Assembly: GCF_900178525.1 (NCBI RefSeq)
Contig: NZ_FXDJ01000009.1
Location: forward strand, 1,138,263 to 1,202,262
Origin: Massilibacteroides vaginae
GTDB lineage: Bacteria > Bacteroidota > Bacteroidia > Bacteroidales > Tannerellaceae
Reading direction: 5' to 3'
Length of the DNA: 64,000 nucleotides
In this document: piece after piece, positions 18,019 to 26,690 of the stretch
Position numbering within the stretch: the first letter of the stretch is position 1
Layout of the letters: each line of letters begins with the position of its first letter
Translations under genes and position numbers: made by a program
The notes under the pieces: model-generated
What the model was told of the DNA's origin: nothing
Seen by the model: only the letters and a program-made list of their open reading frames with translations
Databases searched by the model: none

Positions 18019-20064
18019 ATGAAACGAATTGGATTAGTAATTATTTCTTTATTAACAATGACTTTGTATGTTATGGCAACGACCGCTTCGGGGGATAATC
18101 TGAGTGGGAATTATCTGAACAACAAGGCTCCGTTGCTGACAAAGCCTTATGTTGAATTGCCTATCGGTGCTATTAAGCCTGAAGGTTGGTTGGAAGAACA
18201 GCTGAAGCGAATGGCAACCGGGATGACCGGGCATATGGATACCGTTTATGAACATGTAATGGGTTCGCGTAATGGTTGGCTTGGTGGTGATGGTGATGTG
18301 TGGGAGAGGGGCCCGTATTGGATTGATGGTTTGCTCCCTTTAGCTTATATTTTAAATGATAAGGCGCTTATTGAAAAGGTGCAGCCATGGATTGAATGGA
18401 CGTTAGCTTCACAAAAACCGAATGGTTATTTCGGTCCGGATACGGATCGTGGTCATGAAGCCGGTCTTCAGCGTAATAATTCGCATGATTGGTGGCCTAA
18501 GATGGTTATGTTAAAAGTAATGCAGCAATATTATTCGGCAACCGGCGACGAACGTATAATCTCTTTCCTGACAAAATACTTCAATTATCAATTGCAGGAA
18601 TTACCGAAAACACCACTTGGAAACTGGACCTTCTGGGGCGAACAACGTGGAGGTGATAATCTGTTGGTTGTATATTGGCTTTACAATATAACCGGAGACA
18701 AATCTCTTCTGGAATTAGGAGAGCTTATTCATAAACAAACGTTAGACTGGACGGATATTTTCCTGCATCAGGATCATCTGAAGCGTCAACATAGTCTTCA
18801 TTGCGTAAATTTAGCACAAGGATTTAAAGAGCCTGTAATCTATTTTCAACAAAATAAGGATGCAAAACAAATTAAAGCCGTAAAAAAGGCGGTTACTGAT
18901 ATGCGGAATACGATCGCGTTTCCGACAGGATTGTGGGCAGGTGATGAATTACTACGATTTGGAAATCCAAATCTTGGATCTGAACTATGTACTGCGGTAG
19001 AAATGATGTATTCTTTGGAGAAAATGCTTGAAATAACCGGAGACGTACAGTGGGCAGATCATTTGGAACGTATTGCTTACAATGCACTGCCAACACAGAT
19101 AACTGATGATTTCTCCGCGCGTCAATATTACCATCAGATCAATCAGATCGCGATAGACCGTCATTGGCGCGATTTTGTTACTCCACATGATGATACAGAT
19201 ATTTTACACGGAGTGTTGACCGGATATCCTTGCTGTACATCTAACCTGCACCAAGGTTGGCCGAAGTTTGTGCAGAATTTATGGTATGCTACTGCAGATA
19301 ATGGTATTGCTGCTTTAGTTTATGCACCTTCAAATGTAACGGCAAAAGTAGCTGACGGGAAGTTTGTGCAGATCAAAGAAGAAACAGCATATCCATTCGA
19401 AGAAACTATCAGTTTCACGATCCGTTTTGCTGATACTAAAGTTAAGAAAGCATTCTTCCCATTTCACTTACGTGTGCCTGCCTGGTGTAAACAACCCGTT
19501 GTTCGTTTGAACGGAACTGTTATTGCAGTTGATGCTTATCAAGGTGAAATTGTACGTATTAATCGTGAATGGCAACAAGGAGATAAGCTCACGCTTGAAT
19601 TGCCAATGCATATTGAAGCCACGCATTGGTTTGACCGTGCTGCTGTAATAGAAAGAGGACCACTGATCTATTCGCTCAAGATGAATGAAAAATGGGAGAA
19701 GAAAACAATTGAACCGGAAAAAGTGAATCAATACGGAGAATGGTTTTATGAAGTAACTTCAGACAGCCCATGGAATTTTGCTCTTTCCACCAGTCAACTG
19801 AGACCGGAAGTAATCAACGACTATTTTAAGGTTGAGAAAGCGACTACTATCGCAAAATACCCGTGGACATTAAACGATGCCCCCATAACGATTAAAGGTA
19901 AAGGATATCCCATCAGCACATGGCAGGCTTATCGAGGTTCAGCCGGTTCCGTCTCCTATTTCACTCAGCAAGGCCCTGATAACGGTGATGAGGTAGAGAT
20001 CGAGCTAATACCATTCGGCTGCACAACGCTGCGAATCACCGAATTTCCAATAAGAAACAGATAG
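18019..20064 (+). CDS. DUF1680-superfamily glycosidase, divergent GH127-like clade
   Basis: A 681-aa secreted protein, the third DUF1680-type enzyme of the PUL. The zinc/nucleophile set is kept in a divergent context: E322 and C324 (GSELCTAVE) and C405-C406 (GYPCCTSNLHQGW). The Glu 16 residues before E322, used as acid/base in HypBA1, is not at that spacing; E310 (GDELL), 12 before, is the nearest candidate. Members of this clade include a GH127 enzyme that cleaves aceric acid in Bacteroides rhamnogalacturonan-II loci, so the product need not be arabinose. A signal peptide ending near VMATTA is predicted. Last gene before the terminator. Confidence 0.78.
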   Translation: MKRIGLVIISLLTMTLYVMATTASGDNLSGNYLNNKAPLLTKPYVELPIGAIKPEGWLEEQLKRMATGMTGHMDTVYEHVMGSRNGWLGGDGDVWERGPYWIDGLLPLAYILNDKALIEKVQPWIEWTLASQKPNGYFGPDTDRGHEAGLQRNNSHDWWPKMVMLKVMQQYYSATGDERIISFLTKYFNYQLQELPKTPLGNWTFWGEQRGGDNLLVVYWLYNITGDKSLLELGELIHKQTLDWTDIFLHQDHLKRQHSLHCVNLAQGFKEPVIYFQQNKDAKQIKAVKKAVTDMRNTIAFPTGLWAGDELLRFGNPNLGSELCTAVEMMYSLEKMLEITGDVQWADHLERIAYNALPTQITDDFSARQYYHQINQIAIDRHWRDFVTPHDDTDILHGVLTGYPCCTSNLHQGWPKFVQNLWYATADNGIAALVYAPSNVTAKVADGKFVQIKEETAYPFEETISFTIRFADTKVKKAFFPFHLRVPAWCKQPVVRLNGTVIAVDAYQGEIVRINREWQQGDKLTLELPMHIEATHWFDRAAVIERGPLIYSLKMNEKWEKKTIEPEKVNQYGEWFYEVTSDSPWNFALSTSQLRPEVINDYFKVEKATTIAKYPWTLNDAPITIKGKGYPISTWQAYRGSAGSVSYFTQQGPDNGDEVEIELIPFGCTTLRITEFPIRNR

Positions 20065-20082
20065 GATTAGGTTTTAATTGTG

Positions 20083-20127
20083 AGCGGGTGTATCAAAATA
20101 AAGCTTTGATTCACCCGCTTTCTTTTT
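20083..20127 (+). terminator. Rho-independent terminator of the PUL
   Basis: A 15-bp stem starts AGCGGGTG at 20083 and closes with CACCCGCT at about 20112-20119, followed by TTCTTTTT. It begins 19 bp after the last PUL stop codon. Confidence 0.85.
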
Positions 20128-20225
20128 GATTATACTATCTCTAAACAACCTTACCCCCACCCAATAATTACGACCGTTTATTGTATTCATGCTGAACAAT
20201 TAGAATATAACGTATTTCTTATTAG

Positions 20226-20233
20226 TATCTTTG
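20226..20233 (+). promoter_or_regulatory. Candidate -7 element upstream of the transglutaminase-fold gene
   Basis: TATCTTTG matches TAnnTTTG 47 bp before the ATG at 20280 and beyond the PUL terminator, supporting separate transcription of the two following genes. The -33 region is weak. Confidence 0.5.
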
Positions 20234-20279
20234 TGGCTTAATTATTTATCAATCCATTCATATAGTTTCATAATTAAAC

Positions 20280-22940
20280 ATGAAGAAAACGATTTTATCC
20301 TCATTACTGCTTGCTTTTGTTTTATTCGGATGTGGTGAAAAAGAACAGCATTTTATTACCGATAATGCATTCAGAACGAAGGTCGAGACAGACTTTAACG
20401 CTAAACAAACCGCGCTTCCGCACGGTGATCTTTTTTCTGTTTTCGAAACAGAGATGACTCCTCTCGAAAAAGAAGCACTTATGTTTCTCTATGCTTATAT
20501 GCCTATTGGTGATGTAACCGACTATGATGGCGGTCTTTATTTGAGCAGTGTACGTTCTTCGTTTAAGGCGAAGGAGGAAATGCCTTGGGGGGATAGTATC
20601 CCGGAAGAGATTTTCCGCCATTTTGTGTTGCCGATCCGTATTAATAATGAGAATCTGGATGAAAGCCGGATGGTTTTTTATGATGAACTGAAAGATCGTG
20701 TGAAGGGATTGTCTTTGTATGATGCCGTGCTGGAGGTAAATCATTGGTGTCATGAAAAAGTGATTTATACGCCTTCCGATGCGCGTACCAGTTCGCCGCT
20801 TGCTTCTGTAAAAACAGCTTATGGGCGTTGTGGGGAGGAATCTACTTTTACTACGGCAGCTTTGCGTGCGGTAGGTATTCCGGCACGTCAGGTGTATACT
20901 CCGCGTTGGGCGCATACAGACGATAATCATGCCTGGGTTGAGGCTTGGGTGAATGGAAAATGGTTTTTCCTTGGTGCTTGCGAGCCGGAACCAATTTTAA
21001 ATTTGGGTTGGTTTAATGGTCCGGCTTACCGGGGGATGTTAATGCATACGAAGGTATTCGGACATTATAACGGTCCTGAAGAGGTAATGGAAGTTACTGA
21101 TGCATACACAGAAGTGAATGTAATTGGCAACTACGCGCCAACCGCAAAATCAATTGTTACGGTAGTGGATTTGGAAGGAAAACCGGTATCCGGCGTGACG
21201 GTTGAGTTTAAGATATACAATTACGCCCAATTTACTACTGTAGCCCGTAAGGCGACAGACGCGGAAGGTAAAACGTTCCTTTCTGCCGGAAAGGGTGATA
21301 TGCTTGCCTGGGCTTCGAAAGACGGACGTTTTGGCTATCAGAAGATTTCTTTTGGCAAAGACGATCAGGTAAAGATCGTATTAGATAAGAGTCCGGGTGA
21401 TCTGGAAACAGTGGAATTGGATGTTGTTCCTCCTGTAGATGGTTCTATTCCTGCCGAAGTAACTGAAGAGCAGAAGGCCGAAAATGCAAAGCGTTTGCTT
21501 GAAGAAGATGATATCCGTAATGCTTATGTGGCTACGTTCTATACCGACGAGAAAGCGGCCGCTCTGGCAAAAGAATTAGCGATCGATACAGAAAAAACGA
21601 CGAATCTACTGCTTGGTAGTCGTGGAAACTGGAAGGAAATCGAATCATTCCTGCGTGAAACGCCTGCCGACGAACGCACTAAAGCTCTTGAACTACTGCA
21701 AGTGGTTTCTGCTAAGGATTTGAGAGATACCCCTGCTTCTGTATTGCGCGATCATCTACTGCATAGTAAATCAGCGGATCAGAAGTTGTTTGCCGACTAT
21801 GTGCTTAATCCTCGCGTTGCGAACGAAATGATTACCGGCTATAAAGCATTCTTCCAAAAAGAAGTAAATGCTGCGCTGGCCGAACAGGTTAAAGCGGATC
21901 CGATGGTGTTGGTAGACTGGGTGAAAAAGAATATTACAATCAATAACGACCTGAATCCGCAAAATATTCCGGTTATGCCGATGGGGGTGTGGAAAAGTCG
22001 CGTGGCTGATGTACAGTCGCGTACTATTTTCTTTATTTCGCTTGCTCGTAGCTTGGGTATCCCGGCACGCATTGAGCCGATCGCACAGAAAATTCAATTT
22101 AATAAGGACGGCAACTGGGTAGATGTAGATTTCGAAGCAGCAGAACAGGTAACGGCCCGTCAGGGTAAGGTGGTTGCTCCGTATAAGGCCATTAAGTCGC
22201 TCGATAATCCGAAATATTACAGTCATTTCACCCTTGCTAAAGTACGCCGGGATGGAACGCTGCAAACACTTAACTTCAGAAGTAACGCAAACGTTGATAT
22301 GGGCTTAGGTAATACCTGGGCAGGCATATTAAAACAACCGCTTGCGCTGGACGAAGGCAATTATATGTTGACCACCGGTACGCGTATGGCAAACGGCAGC
22401 GTATTGGCAGAACTCAGATTCTTTAATATCGAAGCCGGTAAAACTACGAAAACAGAACTGGTTATGCGCGAAAGTGCCGACGAGATACAAGTTATCGGCA
22501 GCATGGATGCGGAAGGAAAGTTCAAACGGGCAGATAACGGCGAAGAAGTAAGTATCCTTTCAACCACAGGGCGCGGCTACTTTATTGTAGGTATACTGGG
22601 TGCTCGACAGGAACCGACCAACCATGCGATGCGTGATATCGCTCAGTTTGCGAAAGACTTTGAAGGCTGGGGGCGTAGTATGGTGTTGTTGTTCAAAGAC
22701 GAACAAGGATGGACTAATTTCGACACGAAAGAGTTTGGAACGCTGCCGCAAACAATTACTTATGGCATCGATACGGACCAAACAATTACCAATATGTTGG
22801 TAAAAGGCGCGAATTTGCCGAATGGAAACACATTGCCTGTTTTTGTTATTGCCGATACTTTCGGACGAATTGTCTTTGTTTCGCAAGGCTACACGATTGG
22901 ATTGGGCGAACAGATGATGAAAGTAATACATAAGTTGTAA
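20280..22940 (+). CDS. Transglutaminase-fold lipoprotein with one intact and one degenerate domain
   Basis: An 886-aa predicted lipoprotein (LFGC, Cys18). The first transglutaminase-like cysteine-protease domain carries Cys184 (YGRCGEESTF) and His217 (DDNHAWVEAW), followed by GACEPEP where the third catalytic residue would lie. A carboxypeptidase-regulatory-like beta domain follows at about 285-380. A second segment near 545-620 repeats the fold signature (FFISLARSLGIPARIEP), but the aligned nucleophile is Val578, so it looks catalytically dead. Such proteins occur widely in Bacteroidetes; the substrate (peptide, glycopeptide or cross-link) is unknown. It is followed after 9 bp by an M16 protease gene. 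Confidence 0.85.
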   Translation: MKKTILSSLLLAFVLFGCGEKEQHFITDNAFRTKVETDFNAKQTALPHGDLFSVFETEMTPLEKEALMFLYAYMPIGDVTDYDGGLYLSSVRSSFKAKEEMPWGDSIPEEIFRHFVLPIRINNENLDESRMVFYDELKDRVKGLSLYDAVLEVNHWCHEKVIYTPSDARTSSPLASVKTAYGRCGEESTFTTAALRAVGIPARQVYTPRWAHTDDNHAWVEAWVNGKWFFLGACEPEPILNLGWFNGPAYRGMLMHTKVFGHYNGPEEVMEVTDAYTEVNVIGNYAPTAKSIVTVVDLEGKPVSGVTVEFKIYNYAQFTTVARKATDAEGKTFLSAGKGDMLAWASKDGRFGYQKISFGKDDQVKIVLDKSPGDLETVELDVVPPVDGSIPAEVTEEQKAENAKRLLEEDDIRNAYVATFYTDEKAAALAKELAIDTEKTTNLLLGSRGNWKEIESFLRETPADERTKALELLQVVSAKDLRDTPASVLRDHLLHSKSADQKLFADYVLNPRVANEMITGYKAFFQKEVNAALAEQVKADPMVLVDWVKKNITINNDLNPQNIPVMPMGVWKSRVADVQSRTIFFISLARSLGIPARIEPIAQKIQFNKDGNWVDVDFEAAEQVTARQGKVVAPYKAIKSLDNPKYYSHFTLAKVRRDGTLQTLNFRSNANVDMGLGNTWAGILKQPLALDEGNYMLTTGTRMANGSVLAELRFFNIEAGKTTKTELVMRESADEIQVIGSMDAEGKFKRADNGEEVSILSTTGRGYFIVGILGARQEPTNHAMRDIAQFAKDFEGWGRSMVLLFKDEQGWTNFDTKEFGTLPQTITYGIDTDQTITNMLVKGANLPNGNTLPVFVIADTFGRIVFVSQGYTIGLGEQMMKVIHKL

Positions 22941-22949
22941 TTTTACTGT

Positions 22950-24170
22950 ATGAGCTATTTAAGCCATGTGTTGTCTAACGGACTGCGCATTGTACATTTG
23001 CCTACGGATTCACCCGTATCTTATTGCGGATACGCGATCAACGCAGGAACTCGCGATGAAAGCGCGGGTGAATTCGGTTTGGCTCATTTCGTTGAACACA
23101 TGCTGTTCAAGGGAACACGTAAACGAAAATCCTGGCATATTTTGAACCGCATGGAAAATGTAGGCGGCGAACTTAACGCCTACACTACCAAAGAGGAAAC
23201 CTTCGTTTACTCCGTCTTCATGGAAGAGCATTACAGCAGGGCATTCGAATTACTGACCGATATGATCTTTAATTCGCAATTCCCCATGACTGAAATAGAG
23301 AAAGAGGTAGACGTGATTCTCGATGAAATCAATTCCTATAAAGACAGTCCTTCGGAACTGATCTACGATGAATTCGAGAATCATTTATTCAACGGACATA
23401 CCATCGGGCATAATATCTTAGGCGATGAGGCATCTCTTCTATCGTTTAATTCATCTTCCGGACAATCGTTTATTCAACGATTTTATGTGCCGTCCAATAT
23501 GGTTTTCTTTTCCATGGGGCGCAAACCGTTTCAGAAGATCGTTAAAATGGCAGAAACCGCTTTGTCCGATTTATCTTTTCCCGCTTTCTCCCACAAAAGA
23601 GAAGCTCCCGAATCAATGACTGTTTTTTCACACAAAGAAAGACATGACAATCATCAAACCCACGTTTTGATCGGAGGAAAAGCCTATGATATGTATCACC
23701 CAAAGCGTGTGCCTTTATTTCTCCTGAACAACATAATTGGTGGCCCCGGCATGAATAACCGGCTGAATGTTTCGCTGCGCGAGAAGAACGGCCTGGTTTA
23801 TACTGTTGACTCCGGAATCACGAATTATACGGATACCGGCATGGCCTCGATTTATTTTGGTACGGATCCGAAGAATACACAAAAAGCACTTTCTTTAGTG
23901 TATAGAGAATTGAAGAAACTGCGGGATACAAAACTGACCAACACGCAACTGGCCGCCGCAAAAAAACAAATAATAGGACAGTTAAGCGTCTCCGGAGATA
24001 ACAAAGAAGGGCTTTTTCTCGGTTTGGGAAAAAGCTTTCTTCACCATAACCGTTACGATACACTTTCGGACGCGATTGAAAAGATCAGAACCATAACAGC
24101 AGAACAACTTCTTGATGTGGCTAACGAAGTGTTTGCGGAAAATAATTTGTCTACATTAATATACGAGTAA
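22950..24170 (+). CDS. M16-family zinc metalloprotease
   Basis: A 406-aa insulinase/pitrilysin-family protease. The inverted zinc motif HFVEH is at residues 46-50, and the second-site Glu lies in EIEKEVDVILDEI near 120. The N-terminal HVLSNGLRIVHL and the C-terminal GGPGMNNRLNVSLREKNGLVY repeat half are both present, so both lobes of a half-length M16 subunit exist. No signal peptide is seen, so a cytosolic location is likely. Close spacing to the transglutaminase-fold gene suggests one transcript. Target peptides are unknown. Confidence 0.92.
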   Translation: MSYLSHVLSNGLRIVHLPTDSPVSYCGYAINAGTRDESAGEFGLAHFVEHMLFKGTRKRKSWHILNRMENVGGELNAYTTKEETFVYSVFMEEHYSRAFELLTDMIFNSQFPMTEIEKEVDVILDEINSYKDSPSELIYDEFENHLFNGHTIGHNILGDEASLLSFNSSSGQSFIQRFYVPSNMVFFSMGRKPFQKIVKMAETALSDLSFPAFSHKREAPESMTVFSHKERHDNHQTHVLIGGKAYDMYHPKRVPLFLLNNIIGGPGMNNRLNVSLREKNGLVYTVDSGITNYTDTGMASIYFGTDPKNTQKALSLVYRELKKLRDTKLTNTQLAAAKKQIIGQLSVSGDNKEGLFLGLGKSFLHHNRYDTLSDAIEKIRTITAEQLLDVANEVFAENNLSTLIYE

Positions 24171-24171
24171 A

Positions 24172-24200
24172 AACCAATTCGGCTTATTGCCGGATTGGTT
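24172..24200 (+). terminator. Hairpin directly after the M16 protease gene
   Basis: The arms AACCAATTCGGC and GCCGGATTGGTT pair 11 of 12 bases around a 5-nt loop, 2 bp after the stop codon. There is no T-run, so it may be a weak terminator or a 3'-end protection hairpin. Confidence 0.5.
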
Positions 24201-24240
24201 CACTTCGTCCTAAATTTTCCCTCTAAAAAAAACAAGCCGT

Positions 24241-24320
24241 TTTTTACATTACTATATAAAAAAAAATATATCCTTTATTTTTTGAAAAATATCCTTTATT
24301 TTTCAAGAAATAACCTTTAT
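24241..24320 (-). repeat. Dispersed intergenic element, copy B: three 21-bp units and core
   Basis: On the minus strand ATAAAGG starts at 24320, 24299 and 24278 (exact 21-bp period). It is followed 20 bp after the last unit by the core TATATAGTAATGTAAAAAA at 24258-24240. It is oriented opposite to copy A, so A and B form an inverted pair around the 20-kb PUL-protease block. Confidence 0.8.
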
Positions 24321-24458
24321 GTTTTTCGACAAATATAGAGGCTTGATAATCAGACATATACAAAGGGGCAAAAAAAGAAGAAAATCAGTTGATTTTTTTG
24401 ATAAAAAAACGCACTTTTCCATAAGCCAATTCGGAATCGAAATCACCCCAAACTCCCC

Positions 24459-24555
24459 TGTCATCCTGAGCCTGTCGAAGGATCTCATACTATCTTGTTT
24501 GTTAATTAATTATCCTCTATGCAGAGATCCCTCCACTTCGGTCGGGATGACAAAG
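24459..24555. repeat. REP-like hairpin element (CATCCTGAGCCTGTCGAAGGAT type)
   Basis: TCATCCTGAGCCTGTCGAAG at 24461 is followed by GATCTC; its imperfect reverse complement GAGATCCCTCCACTTCGG runs on into TCGGGATGAC near 24550. The result is a long imperfect inverted repeat. This sequence type is a common palindromic intergenic repeat in many bacterial genomes. A partial further copy (GATGTCGGGATGACAAAGAG) lies at 24582-24601. Short open frames across it are not genes. Confidence 0.75.
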
Positions 24556-24625
24556 AGGGTAGTCGGTTAGATAGAGTGGTTGATGTCGGGATGACAAAGA
24601 GGTGGAGGTTGGGATAAAAGAATTG

Positions 24626-24650
24626 TAGGGGCGAAAAATTTTCGCCCTTA
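24626..24650. repeat. Short palindromic hairpin, GGGGCGAAAA stem
   Basis: The arms TAGGGGCGAAAA and TTTTCGCCCTTA pair almost perfectly around a single base. It resembles widespread GGGGCGAAAA/TTTTCGCCCC palindromic repeats and sits between the REP-like element and the end of mrp. It may also act as a terminator for mrp. Confidence 0.6.
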
Positions 24651-24684
24651 TCAATCTATAGCATCATCCTGTTTGTTGGAATTT

Positions 24685-25794
24685 TTACTTCACTGTCACG
24701 ATAACCCGTTGTGTGGGATCTTGATTGCGGTTGCGTTCTTCTACCTTTACAACAATATTCTCGGCCAATGCGCGGAATGCGGCTCCGGTTATTGTATCAG
24801 GGTTTAAGGCTACGGGTTTACCGCTATCACCTCCTTCGCAGATACTTTGTACAATAGGAATTTGTCCCAAAAGCGGCACATCAAGTTCTTCGGCTAAACG
24901 TTTGCAGCCTTCTTTTCCGAAGATGTAATATTTGTTTTCCGGAAGTTCGGCCGGCGTAAACCAGGCCATGTTTTCAATTAACCCCAGCACGGGTACATCT
25001 ATTTTCTCGCCGGTAAACATGCTGATTCCTTTGCGCGCGTCGGCAAGAGCTACCTCTTGCGGCGTACTGATTACAACCGCTCCGGTTATTCCCAATGTTT
25101 GTACTAACGTAAGGTGAATATCGCTTGTGCCCGGAGGAAGGTCGATCAGGAAATAATCCAGTTCACCCCAGTTTGCATCGCTGATCAGTTGCTTCAACGC
25201 GTTGCTTGCCATAGAACCACGCCATAGGATGGCATCGTTTTTATTTACAAAAAATCCGATGGAAAGCATCTTTACGCCATAGTTTTCGGCCGGTTGAATA
25301 AGTTCGCGTCCGTTTACCTCCTCCATAAATGGGCGGGCATCTTCAACGTTAAACATCTTAGGTTGAGAAGGCCCGAATATGTCGGCATCCAACAAACCTA
25401 CTTTATACCCTAATCCGGCAAGTGCTACGGCCAAGTTGGCTGCGACCGTACTTTTTCCTACTCCTCCTTTTCCGGATGAAATGGCGATAATGTTCTTTAC
25501 ATCCGGCAGAAGTTCGTCCGGTTCTGGGCGTATGATTTCCGGTGCTACGGCACGAATATTTCCCTTAATTTCCACGTCGGGGCTTACGTAGGTAAGTATT
25601 GCCGTTTCGGCCGCCTTAATAACCGACTTGATAAACGGATCGTTTGGCTTCTCGAACACAATGGAAAAGCTAACCTTCATCCCTTCAATCCGGATGTCGT
25701 CTTCTACCATTCCCGCGGTTACGAGGTCTTTGCCGTTCCCCGGGTAACGCACTTTTTCCAGCGCGTCCATGATTAGTTTAGGATATATATTCAT
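24685..25794 (-). CDS. mrp: Mrp/NBP35-family iron-sulfur cluster carrier ATPase
   Basis: A 369-aa cytosolic P-loop ATPase that carries and delivers Fe-S clusters. An N-terminal MIP18/DUF59 domain (about 1-85) precedes the deviant Walker A ISSGKGGVGKSTVAANLA near residue 105. DADIFGPSQPKMF and DYFLIDLPPGTSDIHLTLVQ (Walker B/switch) follow. The C-terminal CxxC seen in some Mrp proteins is not evident. It lies 29 bp downstream of trmB and is probably co-transcribed. Confidence 0.93.
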   Translation of the reverse strand: MNIYPKLIMDALEKVRYPGNGKDLVTAGMVEDDIRIEGMKVSFSIVFEKPNDPFIKSVIKAAETAILTYVSPDVEIKGNIRAVAPEIIRPEPDELLPDVKNIIAISSGKGGVGKSTVAANLAVALAGLGYKVGLLDADIFGPSQPKMFNVEDARPFMEEVNGRELIQPAENYGVKMLSIGFFVNKNDAILWRGSMASNALKQLISDANWGELDYFLIDLPPGTSDIHLTLVQTLGITGAVVISTPQEVALADARKGISMFTGEKIDVPVLGLIENMAWFTPAELPENKYYIFGKEGCKRLAEELDVPLLGQIPIVQSICEGGDSGKPVALNPDTITGAAFRALAENIVVKVEERNRNQDPTQRVIVTVK

Positions 25795-25823
25795 ATTTTT
25801 CCTTATTAATAATGTATTGTTGC

Positions 25824-26582
25824 CTATTTGCCTGACGCCAACGCGCTTCGTTTGCTTCTGTTGAAGCTGCGGTAGGCATCGTATTCAATTTCTTCTTCAG
25901 GTTCGACGAGGGTTTCGCGTTCCTCGCATACAAACTTAATGTATTTAATAGATAAACCTCTGTCTAGCCATTGTTGTTCGTAGTAGGTCTTTATTGCCAG
26001 AATCGGATCGGCAGAACCGCTATGATATAGATCGTCTGTTTGGAATAAAACAGGATAATTGTTTATCTCTGCCATTTTCACGGTGTAGGTATACATGAAA
26101 TTGCTGTCCGTTTTCAGGTGAATCACACCGTCTCCGGCAAGAATCTCTCTGTAAAGCTTCATGAATCGGGTAGAGGTAAGGCGCTTATTCGCCTTTCTCA
26201 TCTGTGGATCAGGGAATGTTATCCAGATTTCCGATACTTCTCCTGCCGCGAAAAAGCGATTGATCAGTTCGATATGTGTGCGTAAAAAGGCAACATTCTT
26301 CATACCTGTTTCATGCGATTCTTTCGCCCCGCTCCACATTCTGGCTCCTTTAATGTCTATCCCGATAAAGTTCTTATCCGGGAATATTTTTCCTAATCCC
26401 ACGGTATATTCACCCTTTCCACAACCTAACTCCAGAACGATCGGATTTTTATTCTTAAAGAAACGTTCATGCCAATGCCCCTTCAGATCGAACCCTTCGG
26501 CTTCAAGAACAGAAAAGGGATATTGAAAAACATGCGGATACTCCGCCATGTCGTCAAACTTTGCTAATTTATTCTTTCCCAT
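25824..26582 (-). CDS. trmB: tRNA (guanine-N7-)-methyltransferase TrmB
   Basis: A 252-aa SAM-dependent enzyme making m7G46 in tRNA. The SAM site is [16 protein letters not shown] near residue 50. The family motif [17 protein letters not shown] is near 120, and the C-terminal region carries the expected TYYEQQW segment. The translational start lies only about 5 bp downstream of a perfect TATCTTTG promoter element, implying a leaderless or nearly leaderless mRNA. Confidence 0.95.
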   Translation of the reverse strand: MGKNKLAKFDDMAEYPHVFQYPFSVLEAEGFDLKGHWHERFFKNKNPIVLELGCGKGEYTVGLGKIFPDKNFIGIDIKGARMWSGAKESHETGMKNVAFLRTHIELINRFFAAGEVSEIWITFPDPQMRKANKRLTSTRFMKLYREILAGDGVIHLKTDSNFMYTYTVKMAEINNYPVLFQTDDLYHSGSADPILAIKTYYEQQWLDRGLSIKYIKFVCEERETLVEPEEEIEYDAYRSFNRSKRSALASGK

Positions 26583-26586
26583 ACCA

Positions 26587-26594
26587 CAAAGATA
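26587..26594 (-). promoter_or_regulatory. -7 promoter element of trmB-mrp
   Basis: The minus strand reads TATCTTTG, a perfect TAnnTTTG match, ending 4 bp before the trmB start codon. The transcription start should fall at or next to the ATG. Confidence 0.6.
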
Positions 26595-26670
26595 ATAGTA
26601 TGCATTGAATGATCAATATATTCCGGTTATTCGGAAAGATAACAAAATAACATAATCTATATTTCCTGTA

Positions 26671-26690
26671 AGTGTAATAAATATTACACT
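26671..26690. promoter_or_regulatory. Perfect palindromic operator upstream of the nrf operon
   Basis: AGTGTAAT-AAAT-ATTACACT: 8-bp arms with a 4-bp spacer, the geometry of Crp/Fnr-family sites. A weak -7-like element (ATTCTTTG) is at 26710-26717; the implied start near 26722 would put the palindrome centre at about -41.5, the class II activator position. The likely ligand is the Crp/Fnr-type regulator encoded at 32028-32717. Confidence 0.65.

Larger units (their letters stand above)
4234..20064 (+). other. Polysaccharide utilization locus (PUL) with ECF sigma/FecR control
   Basis: Nine plus-strand genes form a self-contained unit: ECF sigma factor, FecR, SusC, SusD, GH127, GH127/GH146-like, an (alpha/alpha)6-barrel glycosidase, a beta-propeller glycosidase and a third DUF1680-family protein. 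From susC to the last enzyme the gaps are only 4-31 bp. A strong hairpin terminator follows at 20083-20127. By eye the first five genes are more AT-rich than the flanking housekeeping genes. Three enzymes from the beta-L-arabinofuranosidase superfamily point to a beta-L-Araf-bearing plant glycan such as hydroxyproline-linked arabinosides or pectin side chains; this substrate is an inference. Confidence 0.85.

Noticed and set aside
24303-24570. Two short open frames on opposite strands
   Set aside because: They cross the REP-like hairpin and the 21-bp array and have no recognisable protein features or start context.
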